DNA of 5,262 bases from JBBKWG01 sp037968835 (lineage in GTDB: Bacteria > Pseudomonadota > Alphaproteobacteria > Rhodobacterales > Rhodobacteraceae), in NCBI GenBank assembly GCA_037968835.1, contig JBBKWG010000247.1, forward strand, positions 1 through 5,262, written 5' to 3'. The first letter of the stretch is position 1, and every line of letters begins with the position of its first letter. Of this stretch, positions 1 through 5,262 are shown piece after piece. Made by a program: the position numbers and the translations under genes. The notes under the pieces were generated by a model. That model had not been told where the DNA came from, ran no database searches, and was given only the letters and a program-made list of their open reading frames with translations.

Positions 1-66
1 GAGACTGACTTGCGCAAAAAGCGGGTGCAGCTGAAGGACGAAATCTGGGCTTATCTCTCGACCTGA
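1..66 (+). CDS. C-terminal end of a DUF465/YdcH-like small protein (partial)
   Basis: Frame 1 is open from the first base to a TGA at 64-66 and gives 21 residues, beginning ETDLRKKRVQLKDEIW. The pattern L-R-K-K-R-x-x-L-K-D-E-I close to the C-terminus is what I recall for the short, helical DUF465 (YdcH) proteins of alphaproteobacteria, which end in an LKKxxLxLKDEI-type helix. Their function is not established. The start lies outside the window, so length and promoter cannot be judged. The gene points the same way as dnaX and ends 77 bases before it, so the two could be co-transcribed, although a possible promoter lies between them. The assignment rests on a short tail and is moderate; an unrelated coiled-coil protein is the alternative. 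Confidence 0.6.
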   Translation, partial: ETDLRKKRVQLKDEIWAYLST

Positions 67-71
67 TCCGG

Positions 72-98
72 TGGACGCTTCGCGTGCGACGGTCTAAT
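72..98 (+). promoter_or_regulatory. Possible sigma-70-type promoter upstream of dnaX
   Basis: TCTAAT at 93-98 matches the TATAAT -10 consensus at five of six bases. The best -35 candidate is TGGACG at 72-77, four of six against TTGACA, with a short 15-base spacer. Transcription would start near 105, giving a leader of about 40 bases before dnaX. The weak -35 and short spacing make this tentative. Confidence 0.3.
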
Positions 99-143
99 CT
101 CGGCTGACTCCCGAATCCCGCACTCCAGAAACGCCGAGGCGAC

Positions 144-1898
144 ATGAGCGAAACCTCCGACAAAGGCTATCAGGTCCTCGCCCGGAAATACCGGCCCGAG
201 ACATTCGCCGATCTGGTCGGTCAGGATGCAATGGTGCGCACGCTGAAAAACGCGTTCGAGGCGGACCGTATTGCGCAGGCGTTCATCATGACTGGTATTC
301 GCGGCACAGGCAAAACGACCACGGCGCGCATCATCGCCAAGGGCATGAACTGCATTGGACCCGATGGCAGCGGCGGGCCGACGACCAACCCATGCGGTCA
401 GTGTGAGCCGTGTCTGGCGATCGCCGAGGGCCGTCATGTTGACGTGCTGGAAATGGACGCCGCCAGTCGCACCGGCGTCGGCGACATCCGCGAGATTATC
501 GACAGCGTGCACTATCGCGCGGCTTCGGCACGTTACAAGATTTACATCATCGACGAAGTGCACATGCTGTCGACCAGTGCATTCAACGCGCTTCTGAAGA
601 CACTCGAAGAGCCTCCCGCGCACGTTAAATTCATCTTCGCGACAACCGAAATCCGCAAGGTCCCGGTTACCGTTCTTTCGCGTTGTCAGCGCTTCGATCT
701 GCGCCGGATCGAACCCGAGGTGATGATTGCGCTCCTGCGCCGCATCGCCGCCGCCGAGAACGCCGAAATCACCGATGACGCTCTCGCCCTCATCACCCGC
801 GCCGCCGAAGGCTCGGCGCGCGACGCCACATCGCTTCTCGATCAGGCGATCAGCCACGGCGCGGGCGAAACAACTGCCGACCAGATCCGCGCAATGCTCG
901 GTCTCGCGGACAGGGGCCGGGTGTTGGATCTGTTCGACATGATCATGGCTGGCGACGCCAAGGCCGCGCTCACCGAACTTTCCGCACAATACGCCGATGG
1001 CGCCGATCCTATGGCGGTGATGCGCGATCTTGCCGAGATCACCCACTGGATCAGCGTGATCCGCATCACGCCTGAAGCAGCCGATGACCCGACTGTCGGT
1101 CCCGACGAGCGCGCGCGCGGTCGCGACATGGCGGATCGCCTGAAGATGCCGGTGCTGACGCGGATGTGGCAAATGGGGTTGAAGGCGCTCGAAGAAGTCG
1201 CAAACGCCCCGAACGCGATGATGGCCGCCGAAATGGCGATCATCCGCATGACCCATGTCGCGGACATGCCGACACCCGGCGAACTGGTTGCGAAATTGAG
1301 CGACGCACCGACACCCGCTCCCCCATCTGGTGGCGGCGGAAAGCCTGTGCAGCGTTCAACCGGCGTCAGTGCGGTAGCCTCGCGCACAAGCGAAAGGTCC
1401 ACCACCGGCACCGTCACAGCGCATGGTGCCCAGGCCGCACTGGCAGCGGAACCAGAAGATGCGTTGGCGCGATTTCCGACATTCCAGCACGTCGTCGACC
1501 TGATCCGGGCCAACCGCGACGTCAAATTGCTGGTCGAAGTCGAAAGTGGCATCCGCCTCGTTTCGTATCAGCCGGGGCGCATCGAGTTCGAGCCCGCACC
1601 GACGGCCGCAAGCGATCTTTCGCAGCGGCTCGGCTCGCGTCTGCAAAGCTGGACCGGCGTACGTTGGGCGGTCTCCATCGGCAAGAGCGGTGCGCCGGCA
1701 ATCACCGAGGCGCGCGATTCAAAGAAACGCGTCCTGGCCGAAGAGGCCCGCGCGCATCCGCTCGTCGCGGCGATATTCGATGCCTTCCCCAAAGCCGAAA
1801 TCGGCAGCCTGCGCACGCCAGAAGAACTGGCAAACGACGTGGCGACAGAGGCGCTTGCGGAAGTCGAAGACGAGTGGGACCCTTTCGAGGAAGAGTAG
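144..1898 (+). CDS. dnaX: DNA polymerase III subunit tau (DnaX clamp-loader ATPase)
   Basis: This 584-residue protein is the ATPase of the clamp loader, which opens the beta clamp and loads it on primed DNA, and which tethers polymerase cores to the DnaB helicase. The AAA+ module is complete: Walker A GIRGTGKT at 51-58; zinc-binding cysteines C70, C84, C87 and C90; Walker B IYIIDEVH at 133-140; sensor 1 around FIFATTE (163-169); the SRC arginine-finger motif at 179-181; sensor 2 GSARDATS at 223-230. Residues about 240-370 form the collar domain. Residues about 376-435 are a Pro/Gly/Ser/Thr-rich linker, followed by a C-terminal domain (about 440-560) typical of alphaproteobacterial DnaX (I believe Pfam DUF3646). 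The ATG at 144 has GAGG four bases upstream at 136-139, and the following sequence aligns with the usual DnaX start. I see no A-rich slippery heptamer for a frameshifted gamma form. Length and motifs are normal, and identity is very secure. Confidence 0.97.
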   Translation: MSETSDKGYQVLARKYRPETFADLVGQDAMVRTLKNAFEADRIAQAFIMTGIRGTGKTTTARIIAKGMNCIGPDGSGGPTTNPCGQCEPCLAIAEGRHVDVLEMDAASRTGVGDIREIIDSVHYRAASARYKIYIIDEVHMLSTSAFNALLKTLEEPPAHVKFIFATTEIRKVPVTVLSRCQRFDLRRIEPEVMIALLRRIAAAENAEITDDALALITRAAEGSARDATSLLDQAISHGAGETTADQIRAMLGLADRGRVLDLFDMIMAGDAKAALTELSAQYADGADPMAVMRDLAEITHWISVIRITPEAADDPTVGPDERARGRDMADRLKMPVLTRMWQMGLKALEEVANAPNAMMAAEMAIIRMTHVADMPTPGELVAKLSDAPTPAPPSGGGGKPVQRSTGVSAVASRTSERSTTGTVTAHGAQAALAAEPEDALARFPTFQHVVDLIRANRDVKLLVEVESGIRLVSYQPGRIEFEPAPTAASDLSQRLGSRLQSWTGVRWAVSIGKSGAPAITEARDSKKRVLAEEARAHPLVAAIFDAFPKAEIGSLRTPEELANDVATEALAEVEDEWDPFEEE

Positions 1899-1996
1899 CG
1901 ACGCGCGGACTCCATCGACCCGTAAATATTCCGGGGGAGGCCACGCGAACGCGGGGATGGGGGCAGAGCCCCCTTGTCGCGCGGCGGGAGCGCCCG
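1899..1996. repeat. GC-rich intergenic element with stacked inverted repeats, possibly a dispersed Rhodobacteraceae repeat
   Basis: Most of the dnaX-ybaB gap is structured. It contains CGCG-AA-CGCG at 1944-1953, a perfect six-base stem GGGGGC-AGA-GCCCCC at 1959-1973, and a further small stem around 1983-1996. Read on the minus strand, it runs from the GGGGGC-TCT-GCCCCC hairpin to a block CCCCCGGAATATTTACGGG (1937 down to 1919) and then TCGATGGAGTCCGCGCG. That order (GGGGG..CCCCC hairpin, then CCCCGGAATATTT, then a GATGGAG-like tail) resembles an intergenic sequence I remember from many Roseobacter-group genomes, where it recurs after genes. Only one copy is present here, so repetition cannot be shown. 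No open reading frame or 4.5S RNA signature is visible. Confidence 0.45.
1959..1975 (+). terminator. Terminator-like hairpin after dnaX
   Basis: GGGGGC (1959-1964), the loop AGA and GCCCCC (1968-1973) form a perfect six-base-pair all-GC stem with a three-base loop, 60 bases after the dnaX stop. Only TT follows before G1976, so the U-tract of a strong intrinsic terminator is missing. It could give partial termination, protect the dnaX mRNA 3' end, or simply belong to the surrounding repeat element. Confidence 0.35.
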
Positions 1997-2030
1997 TATC
2001 TCTGAGCCATCACTTTCACAGGAGCGAACA

Positions 2031-2375
2031 ATGCTAAAAGGACTTGGCGGCCTGGCCGACATGGGCAAGATGATGAAGGCCGCGCAGGAAATGCAGACGA
2101 AGATTGCCGAACTCCAGGAGGGCCTGCAATCGACCATTGTCACCGGCGAATCCGGGGCTGGGCTGGTGAAGGCGACTGCCACCGCCAAGGGCGAACTCAC
2201 TGCACTGGAAATCGACCCCTCGATCTTCAACCCCGAGGAAAAAGAAGTGGTCGAAGACCTGATCCTTGCCGCGATCAAGGACGCACAGCAGAAAGCCTCC
2301 GACAAATCCCAAGAAGAGATGCGCAAGCTGACCGAGGGCATGGGCCTGCCCGCTGACATGAAACTTCCATTCTGA
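2031..2375 (+). CDS. YbaB/EbfC family nucleoid-associated protein
   Basis: This 114-residue protein matches the YbaB/EbfC family, small homodimeric DNA-binding proteins that coat the nucleoid and affect expression of many genes. The N-terminus MLKGLGGLADMGKMMKAAQE is the characteristic Gly/Met-rich start leading into a long helix (about 10-34). A central beta sheet follows (TIVTGESGAGLVKATATAKG, 35-54), then the conserved ALEIDPSIF (58-66). A C-terminal helix with DLILAAIKDAQQKA (76-89) leads to the methionine-rich tail EGMGLPADMKLPF. The ATG at 2031 is preceded by a strong AGGAG at 2020-2024 with a six-base spacer. An upstream in-frame TTG at 1974 would only add a tail made of the repeat element, so it was rejected. 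It lies between dnaX and recR, the usual arrangement, and is probably transcribed with recR. Confidence 0.95.
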   Translation: MLKGLGGLADMGKMMKAAQEMQTKIAELQEGLQSTIVTGESGAGLVKATATAKGELTALEIDPSIFNPEEKEVVEDLILAAIKDAQQKASDKSQEEMRKLTEGMGLPADMKLPF

Positions 2376-2412
2376 TCGCGCATCGCGTGGTTGGATCGAA
2401 CTGAAAGTCCCG

Positions 2413-3009
2413 ATGCCCCAAGCACCTCGCGACATCGACACGCTGATCGAGATGATGGCCAAGCTCCCCGGCCTCGGCCCGCGCTCGGCGCGTCGCGCGG
2501 TGCTGCACCTCATCAAGAAACGTGGGCATTTGCTGATGCCGCTCGCGGATGCGATGCACCATGTCGCAACAACCGCACGCGAATGTCTGAACTGCGGCAA
2601 CATCGGCACGTCGGACCTTTGCGACATCTGCCAGAGCGAGAAACGCGCCAACGGCGAGCTTTGTATTGTCGAGGACGTCGCCGATCTCTGGGCTATGGAA
2701 CGTGCGGGCGTGTTCAAGGGCCGCTATCACGTGCTTGGCGGCACGCTTTCTGCGCTTGACGCCATCGGTCCCGATGAACTTCGCATTCCAAAGCTGATCG
2801 ACCGGGTCGCAGGTGAAAGCGTCAGCGAGGTGATCCTCGCACTCAACGCCACCATCGACGGTCAGACCACTGCCCATTATATCGCCGATCAGCTTGAAGG
2901 CCGCGTCGTCGTCACGTCGCTGGCGCAGGGCGTTCCGATCGGCGGCGAACTCGACTATCTCGACGACGGCACGATCACGGCAGCCCTGCGCGCCCGCAAG
3001 GCACTCTAG
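2413..3009 (+). CDS. recR: Recombination mediator protein RecR
   Basis: RecR (198 residues, normal length) works with RecO and RecF to load RecA onto gapped, SSB-coated DNA during daughter-strand gap repair. It has the helix-hairpin-helix element LPGLGPRSARR (18-28), a four-cysteine zinc finger C58-x2-C61-x8-C70-x2-C73, and a Toprim domain starting at LCIVED (83-88, with E87 the conserved acidic residue). These are followed by the family signatures VLGGTLSALDAIGP (107-120) and GVPIGGELDYLDDGTI (173-188). The ATG at 2413 gives the usual N-terminal region, although its ribosome site is weak (GAAAG at 2403-2407). The short 37-base gap after the ybaB stop suggests co-transcription and perhaps translational dependence on ybaB. 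The stop TAG at 3007-3009 overlaps the end of the convergent exporter gene. Confidence 0.97.
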   Translation: MPQAPRDIDTLIEMMAKLPGLGPRSARRAVLHLIKKRGHLLMPLADAMHHVATTARECLNCGNIGTSDLCDICQSEKRANGELCIVEDVADLWAMERAGVFKGRYHVLGGTLSALDAIGPDELRIPKLIDRVAGESVSEVILALNATIDGQTTAHYIADQLEGRVVVTSLAQGVPIGGELDYLDDGTITAALRARKAL

Positions 3010-3635
3010 CGGTCCGGCTGCATATCCTTGGTTCCAAGAAGCACCGCTGCGGCTATCATCAATCCGCCGCAGATCTTGTTGATCAGTCCGCTCGCGCCGC
3101 GTTTCAACACCGCCGAGGCCCTGATCCCGAGCCAGCCCCAGATCAGCAGAATGGTCCCGTCCACGGCAATATAAGTCGCTCCGAGGATCAGAAGTTGCGG
3201 CAGCACCGGCATTGCGAGGTCGATGAACTGCGGAAACAGCGCGCCGAAGAAGACAACCGCGAACGGGTTCGCCATCGAAGTGACGAAACCCTGCCGAAAA
3301 AGCCGCACCCGCTGTTCGGACGCGCTGGCGCGCACATCGTCCTCGGTCTCGGACGTCAGGATGAGTTGGACCCCGATCCAAATGAGATATGCGACCCCGA
3401 TCCATTTGATCCATAGAAACGCCGTCGCCGAACTGGCGATGATCGCGGCAAGCCCAAAGGCCGCCGCCGTCATCTGGATGCAATTTGCACTCAGATCCCC
3501 CGCGATGGTGAAAACGCTGCGGCGCAGGCCATGGCGGATCGAATTCGAGATGATGAGCAACTGGCTTGTATCGGGAGGGGTCGCAAAGAACACGGCGACT
3601 GCGGCGAGATAAATCAGATAGGTCTCGAGTGTCAT
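3006..3635 (-). CDS. LysE/RhtB family amino-acid or metabolite exporter
   Basis: This 209-residue inner-membrane protein has about six hydrophobic segments, near 5-20, 43-65, 70-94, 116-136, 144-168 and 184-201, as expected for LysE/RhtB translocators that export amino acids or similar small molecules. The second half has the family pattern FRQGFVTSMANPFAVVFFGALFPQF (split here as FRQGFVTS at 113-120, MANPFAVVFF at 121-130 and GALFPQF at 131-137). The first-helix TPGPN signature of classical members is replaced by TPPDTSQ (19-25), and the usual NPK is NPF, so it belongs to a variant branch and the substrate is unknown. I chose the ATG at 3635 because AGGAAG (3646-3641 on this strand) lies five bases upstream. 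The in-frame TTG at 3662 has no such site and would add nine polar residues. It converges on recR and diverges from the flavin oxidoreductase gene. Confidence 0.9.
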   Translation of the reverse strand: MTLETYLIYLAAVAVFFATPPDTSQLLIISNSIRHGLRRSVFTIAGDLSANCIQMTAAAFGLAAIIASSATAFLWIKWIGVAYLIWIGVQLILTSETEDDVRASASEQRVRLFRQGFVTSMANPFAVVFFGALFPQFIDLAMPVLPQLLILGATYIAVDGTILLIWGWLGIRASAVLKRGASGLINKICGGLMIAAAVLLGTKDMQPDR

Positions 3636-3661
3636 GTCGTCTTCCTGGCCAATTCGATTCA

Positions 3662-3690
3662 AGCCTAGACACTAGACGTCACTACAGCAA
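3662..3690 (-). promoter_or_regulatory. Possible promoter of the LysE-family gene
   Basis: On the minus strand TTGCTG (3690-3685) is followed after exactly 17 bases by TAGGCT (3667-3662). The -35 keeps the important TTG and the -10 keeps T, A and the final T. Transcription would begin near 3655, giving a leader of about 20 bases that contains the AGGAAG ribosome site. The match is modest, but the geometry fits the chosen start. Confidence 0.3.
3665..3684. repeat. Short direct repeats CTAGAC and CACTA, candidate operator
   Basis: CTAGAC occurs twice with one base between copies (3665-3670 and 3672-3677). CACTA occurs twice exactly ten bases apart (3670-3674 and 3680-3684), one helical turn. 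CTAG-ACA-CTAG is also an inverted repeat, and GACGTC at 3675-3680 is a palindrome. The cluster sits in the spacer of the proposed exporter promoter and could bind a regulator. The repeats are short and could be chance. Confidence 0.25.
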
Positions 3691-3796
3691 CGACGCCCAA
3701 TGCACAGCGACGCTCGGATTTGTCGTCAACCGGATGGCGGTGCTGGTCGCTCCGCACTAACCTTGGCTGACCCCGACCACCGAGACTGGACAGGAC

Positions 3797-5262
3797 ATGA
3801 GCCGCGATCCCCTACTTCAGCCCTACAAGCTGAAGCATCTGACCCTGAAGAACCGGATCATGACCACCAGTCACGAGCCAGCCTATCCGGAAGACGGAAT
3901 GCCGTAGGACCGCTATCGCGCCTATCACGAGGAACGCGCAAAAGGCGGCATTGCGCTGACGATGACTGCCGGATCGGCACTGGTCAGCCGCGACAGCCCA
4001 CCGGCTTTCAACAACGTGCTGGCGTACAAGGACGAGGTCGTTCCCTGGCTCGCCCGACTGACAGACGCCTGCCACGCGCACGGTTGCGCCGTTATGATCC
4101 AGCTTACCCACCTTGGCTGGCGTTCTCGTTGGGACTGGGGCGACTGGTTACCGACCCTCGCCCCCGGACCACACCGCGAAGCGGCACATCGCGCTGCGCC
4201 GAAGGTGGCCGAAGACTGGGACCTCACCCGTGTGATCGAGGATTACGCCGACGCTGCGGAACGAATGCAGGCAGCCGGTCTGGACGGGATCGAACTCGAG
4301 GCATACGGCCATCTTCTCGATGCGTTCTGGTCGGGACATCTGAATCATCTCGATGCGCCGTGGGGTGGTGATCTCAACGATCGGATGACCTTTCCCAATG
4401 CGGTTCTGAAAGCCATCCGCGACCGAACGGGATCCGATTTCATCGTCGGCATCCGATTCACCGCCGACGACAAGCAACCGGGCGGGATTAGCCAAGACGA
4501 CGGGCTGCAGATCGCTCACGGTCTCAAATCGAGTGGTCACGTCGATTTCCTGAACATCATCCGGGGTCGCGTCGATTCCGACGCCACGCTGACCGACGTG
4601 ATCCCGGTGCAGGGCATGGCAAGTGCGCCGCATCTGGATTTCGCGGGGCGTATCCGCGCCGAGGTCGGTCTGCCGACGTTCCACGCTGCCCGCATCTCCG
4701 ACGTCGCCACCGCGCGGCACGCAATTGCTTCGGGCCTTCTCGATATGGTGGGAATGACCCGCGCGCACATAGCCGACCCGCATATCGTCCAGAAAATCCT
4801 TGAGGGACGCGAAGAGGACATCCGCCCCTGCGTCGGCGCGACCTATTGCCTGGATCGCATCTACGCCGGGAGCGCCGCGCTTTGCATCCACAACCCCGCC
4901 ACGGGGCGCGAATTGTCGATGCCTCACGTCATCGAAAAGGCTGATACGCGCAAACGTGCGGTCATCATCGGGGCTGGTCCCGGCGGTCTGGAGGCTGCTC
5001 GCGTCGCGGCGGAACGGGGCCACGCCGTCACGGTGTTTGAAGCAGCAAGTGCGCCCGGTGGCCAGGTTCGCCTGACCGCGCGCTCGAAATGCCGCGCCGA
5101 GATGATCGGGATCATCGACTGGCGGATGGCTCAGTGCGCCACCCGCGATGTCGATTTCCGGTTCAACACATGGGCCGAGGCCGACACGATCCTGTCGCTC
5201 GATCCCGAGGTCGTCGTCGTCGCCACAGGTGGCTCGCCGGAGGTATCGGTGCTCAGCGAGGG
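3797..5262 (+). pseudogene. NADH:flavin oxidoreductase (trimethylamine dehydrogenase/dienoyl-CoA reductase type) interrupted by an in-frame TAG; right end cut by the window
   Basis: One frame runs from ATG 3797 to the window edge with 488 codons, broken only by TAG at 3905-3907 (codon 37). The start DPLLQPYKLKHLTLKNRIM is the FMN-barrel start of the Old Yellow Enzyme superfamily, and the family sequence resumes directly after the stop (DRYRAYHEERAKGGIALTM). Later landmarks are IQLTHLG (101-107), GLDGIELEAYGHLLDAF (161-177, with Y170 and H172 near the expected catalytic positions), a reduced iron-sulfur motif C345-x5-C351-x11-C363 with Ala at 348, and a dinucleotide-binding Rossmann start IIGAGPGG (390-397) ending at E415. 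Relatives are flavoprotein demethylases, dehydrogenases or reductases of methylated amines or enoyl compounds; a methylated-proline-type substrate is only a guess. The start has only weak ribosome-site candidates (GGA at 3788-3790). The first in-frame ATG after the stop is at 3962 (codon 56) and lacks a clear ribosome site. I infer a nonsense mutation, but sequencing error is possible. Confidence 0.82.

Noticed and set aside
51..1256. Long minus-strand open frame (401 codons) opposite dnaX
   Set aside because: It is the high-GC antisense shadow of the well-supported dnaX gene; its His/Arg/Asp-rich translation has no recognisable domain.
144..1898. Programmed -1 frameshift in dnaX producing gamma
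   Set aside because: No A-AAA-AAG-like heptamer or long A-run is visible in the region where the domains end.
1899..2030. 4.5S (SRP) RNA gene between dnaX and ybaB
   Set aside because: The conserved GGAAGGAAGCAGC-type tetraloop and asymmetric loop sequence of SRP RNA is absent.
1974..2030. Extended N-terminus for YbaB starting at TTG 1974
   Set aside because: The extension is translated from the hairpin element, does not fit the family, and the ATG at 2031 has a strong AGGAG site.
2275..3672. Minus-strand open frame of 465 codons spanning the ybaB end, recR and the exporter
   Set aside because: It overlaps three recognisable genes in other frames and its translation is Arg/Asp-rich without family signatures.
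3905..3907. TAG read as pyrrolysine
   Set aside because: Pyrrolysine occurs in methylamine methyltransferases such as MttB, not in this flavoprotein family. No pyl genes are in the window, and remembered relatives have lysine at this position.
3700..4371. Plus-strand open frame of 223 codons over the start of the oxidoreductase
   Set aside because: It is out of frame with the flavoprotein sequence and its Arg/Ser/Pro-rich translation shows no domain. It does not bypass the TAG by a frameshift, because the true frame resumes immediately after the stop.
4148..5023. Minus-strand open frame of 291 codons opposite the flavin oxidoreductase
   Set aside because: The plus-strand frame carries clear flavoprotein motifs across this whole region, so the antisense frame is a by-product of GC-rich codons.

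Overview
The window is a stretch of chromosome from a moderately high-GC alphaproteobacterium, most likely a member of the Rhodobacteraceae (Roseobacter-like). The basis is the protein sequences (an alphaproteobacterial DnaX C-terminal domain, a DUF465/YdcH-type tail, a LysE translocator of a type I associate with marine rhodobacters), the codon use, and an intergenic GC-rich hairpin element that resembles sequences I remember from that family. The taxonomic call is inference, because no rRNA or other marker is present.

Layout: positions 1-66 hold the last 21 codons of a small DUF465/YdcH-like protein. A 77-base gap with a possible promoter follows. Next comes the conserved replication and repair cluster dnaX (144-1898), ybaB/ebfC (2031-2375) and recR (2413-3009), all on the plus strand. 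dnaX and ybaB are separated by 132 bases of GC-rich inverted repeats that may be a dispersed repeat or terminator. recR meets a convergent LysE-family exporter (3006-3635, minus strand) with a four-base overlap in which one CTAG palindrome supplies the TAG stop of both genes. A 161-base intergenic region with short CTAG and CACTA repeats separates the exporter from a divergent gene at 3797. That gene encodes a large flavin oxidoreductase of the trimethylamine dehydrogenase/2,4-dienoyl-CoA reductase type and runs off the right edge.

Functionally, DnaX is the clamp-loader ATPase of the replicative polymerase, RecR is part of the RecFOR recombination-mediator pathway, and YbaB/EbfC is a small nucleoid-associated DNA-binding protein. 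This trio is commonly co-located in bacteria. The right-hand third is accessory metabolism: an amino-acid or small-metabolite exporter and a probable demethylase/dehydrogenase.

The most notable observation is that the flavin oxidoreductase has an in-frame TAG at codon 37, while the reading frame on both sides is intact and matches the family. It is therefore a recent pseudogene, a sequencing error or, much less likely, a readthrough gene. I found no new defence, mobile or RNA-based system in this window.
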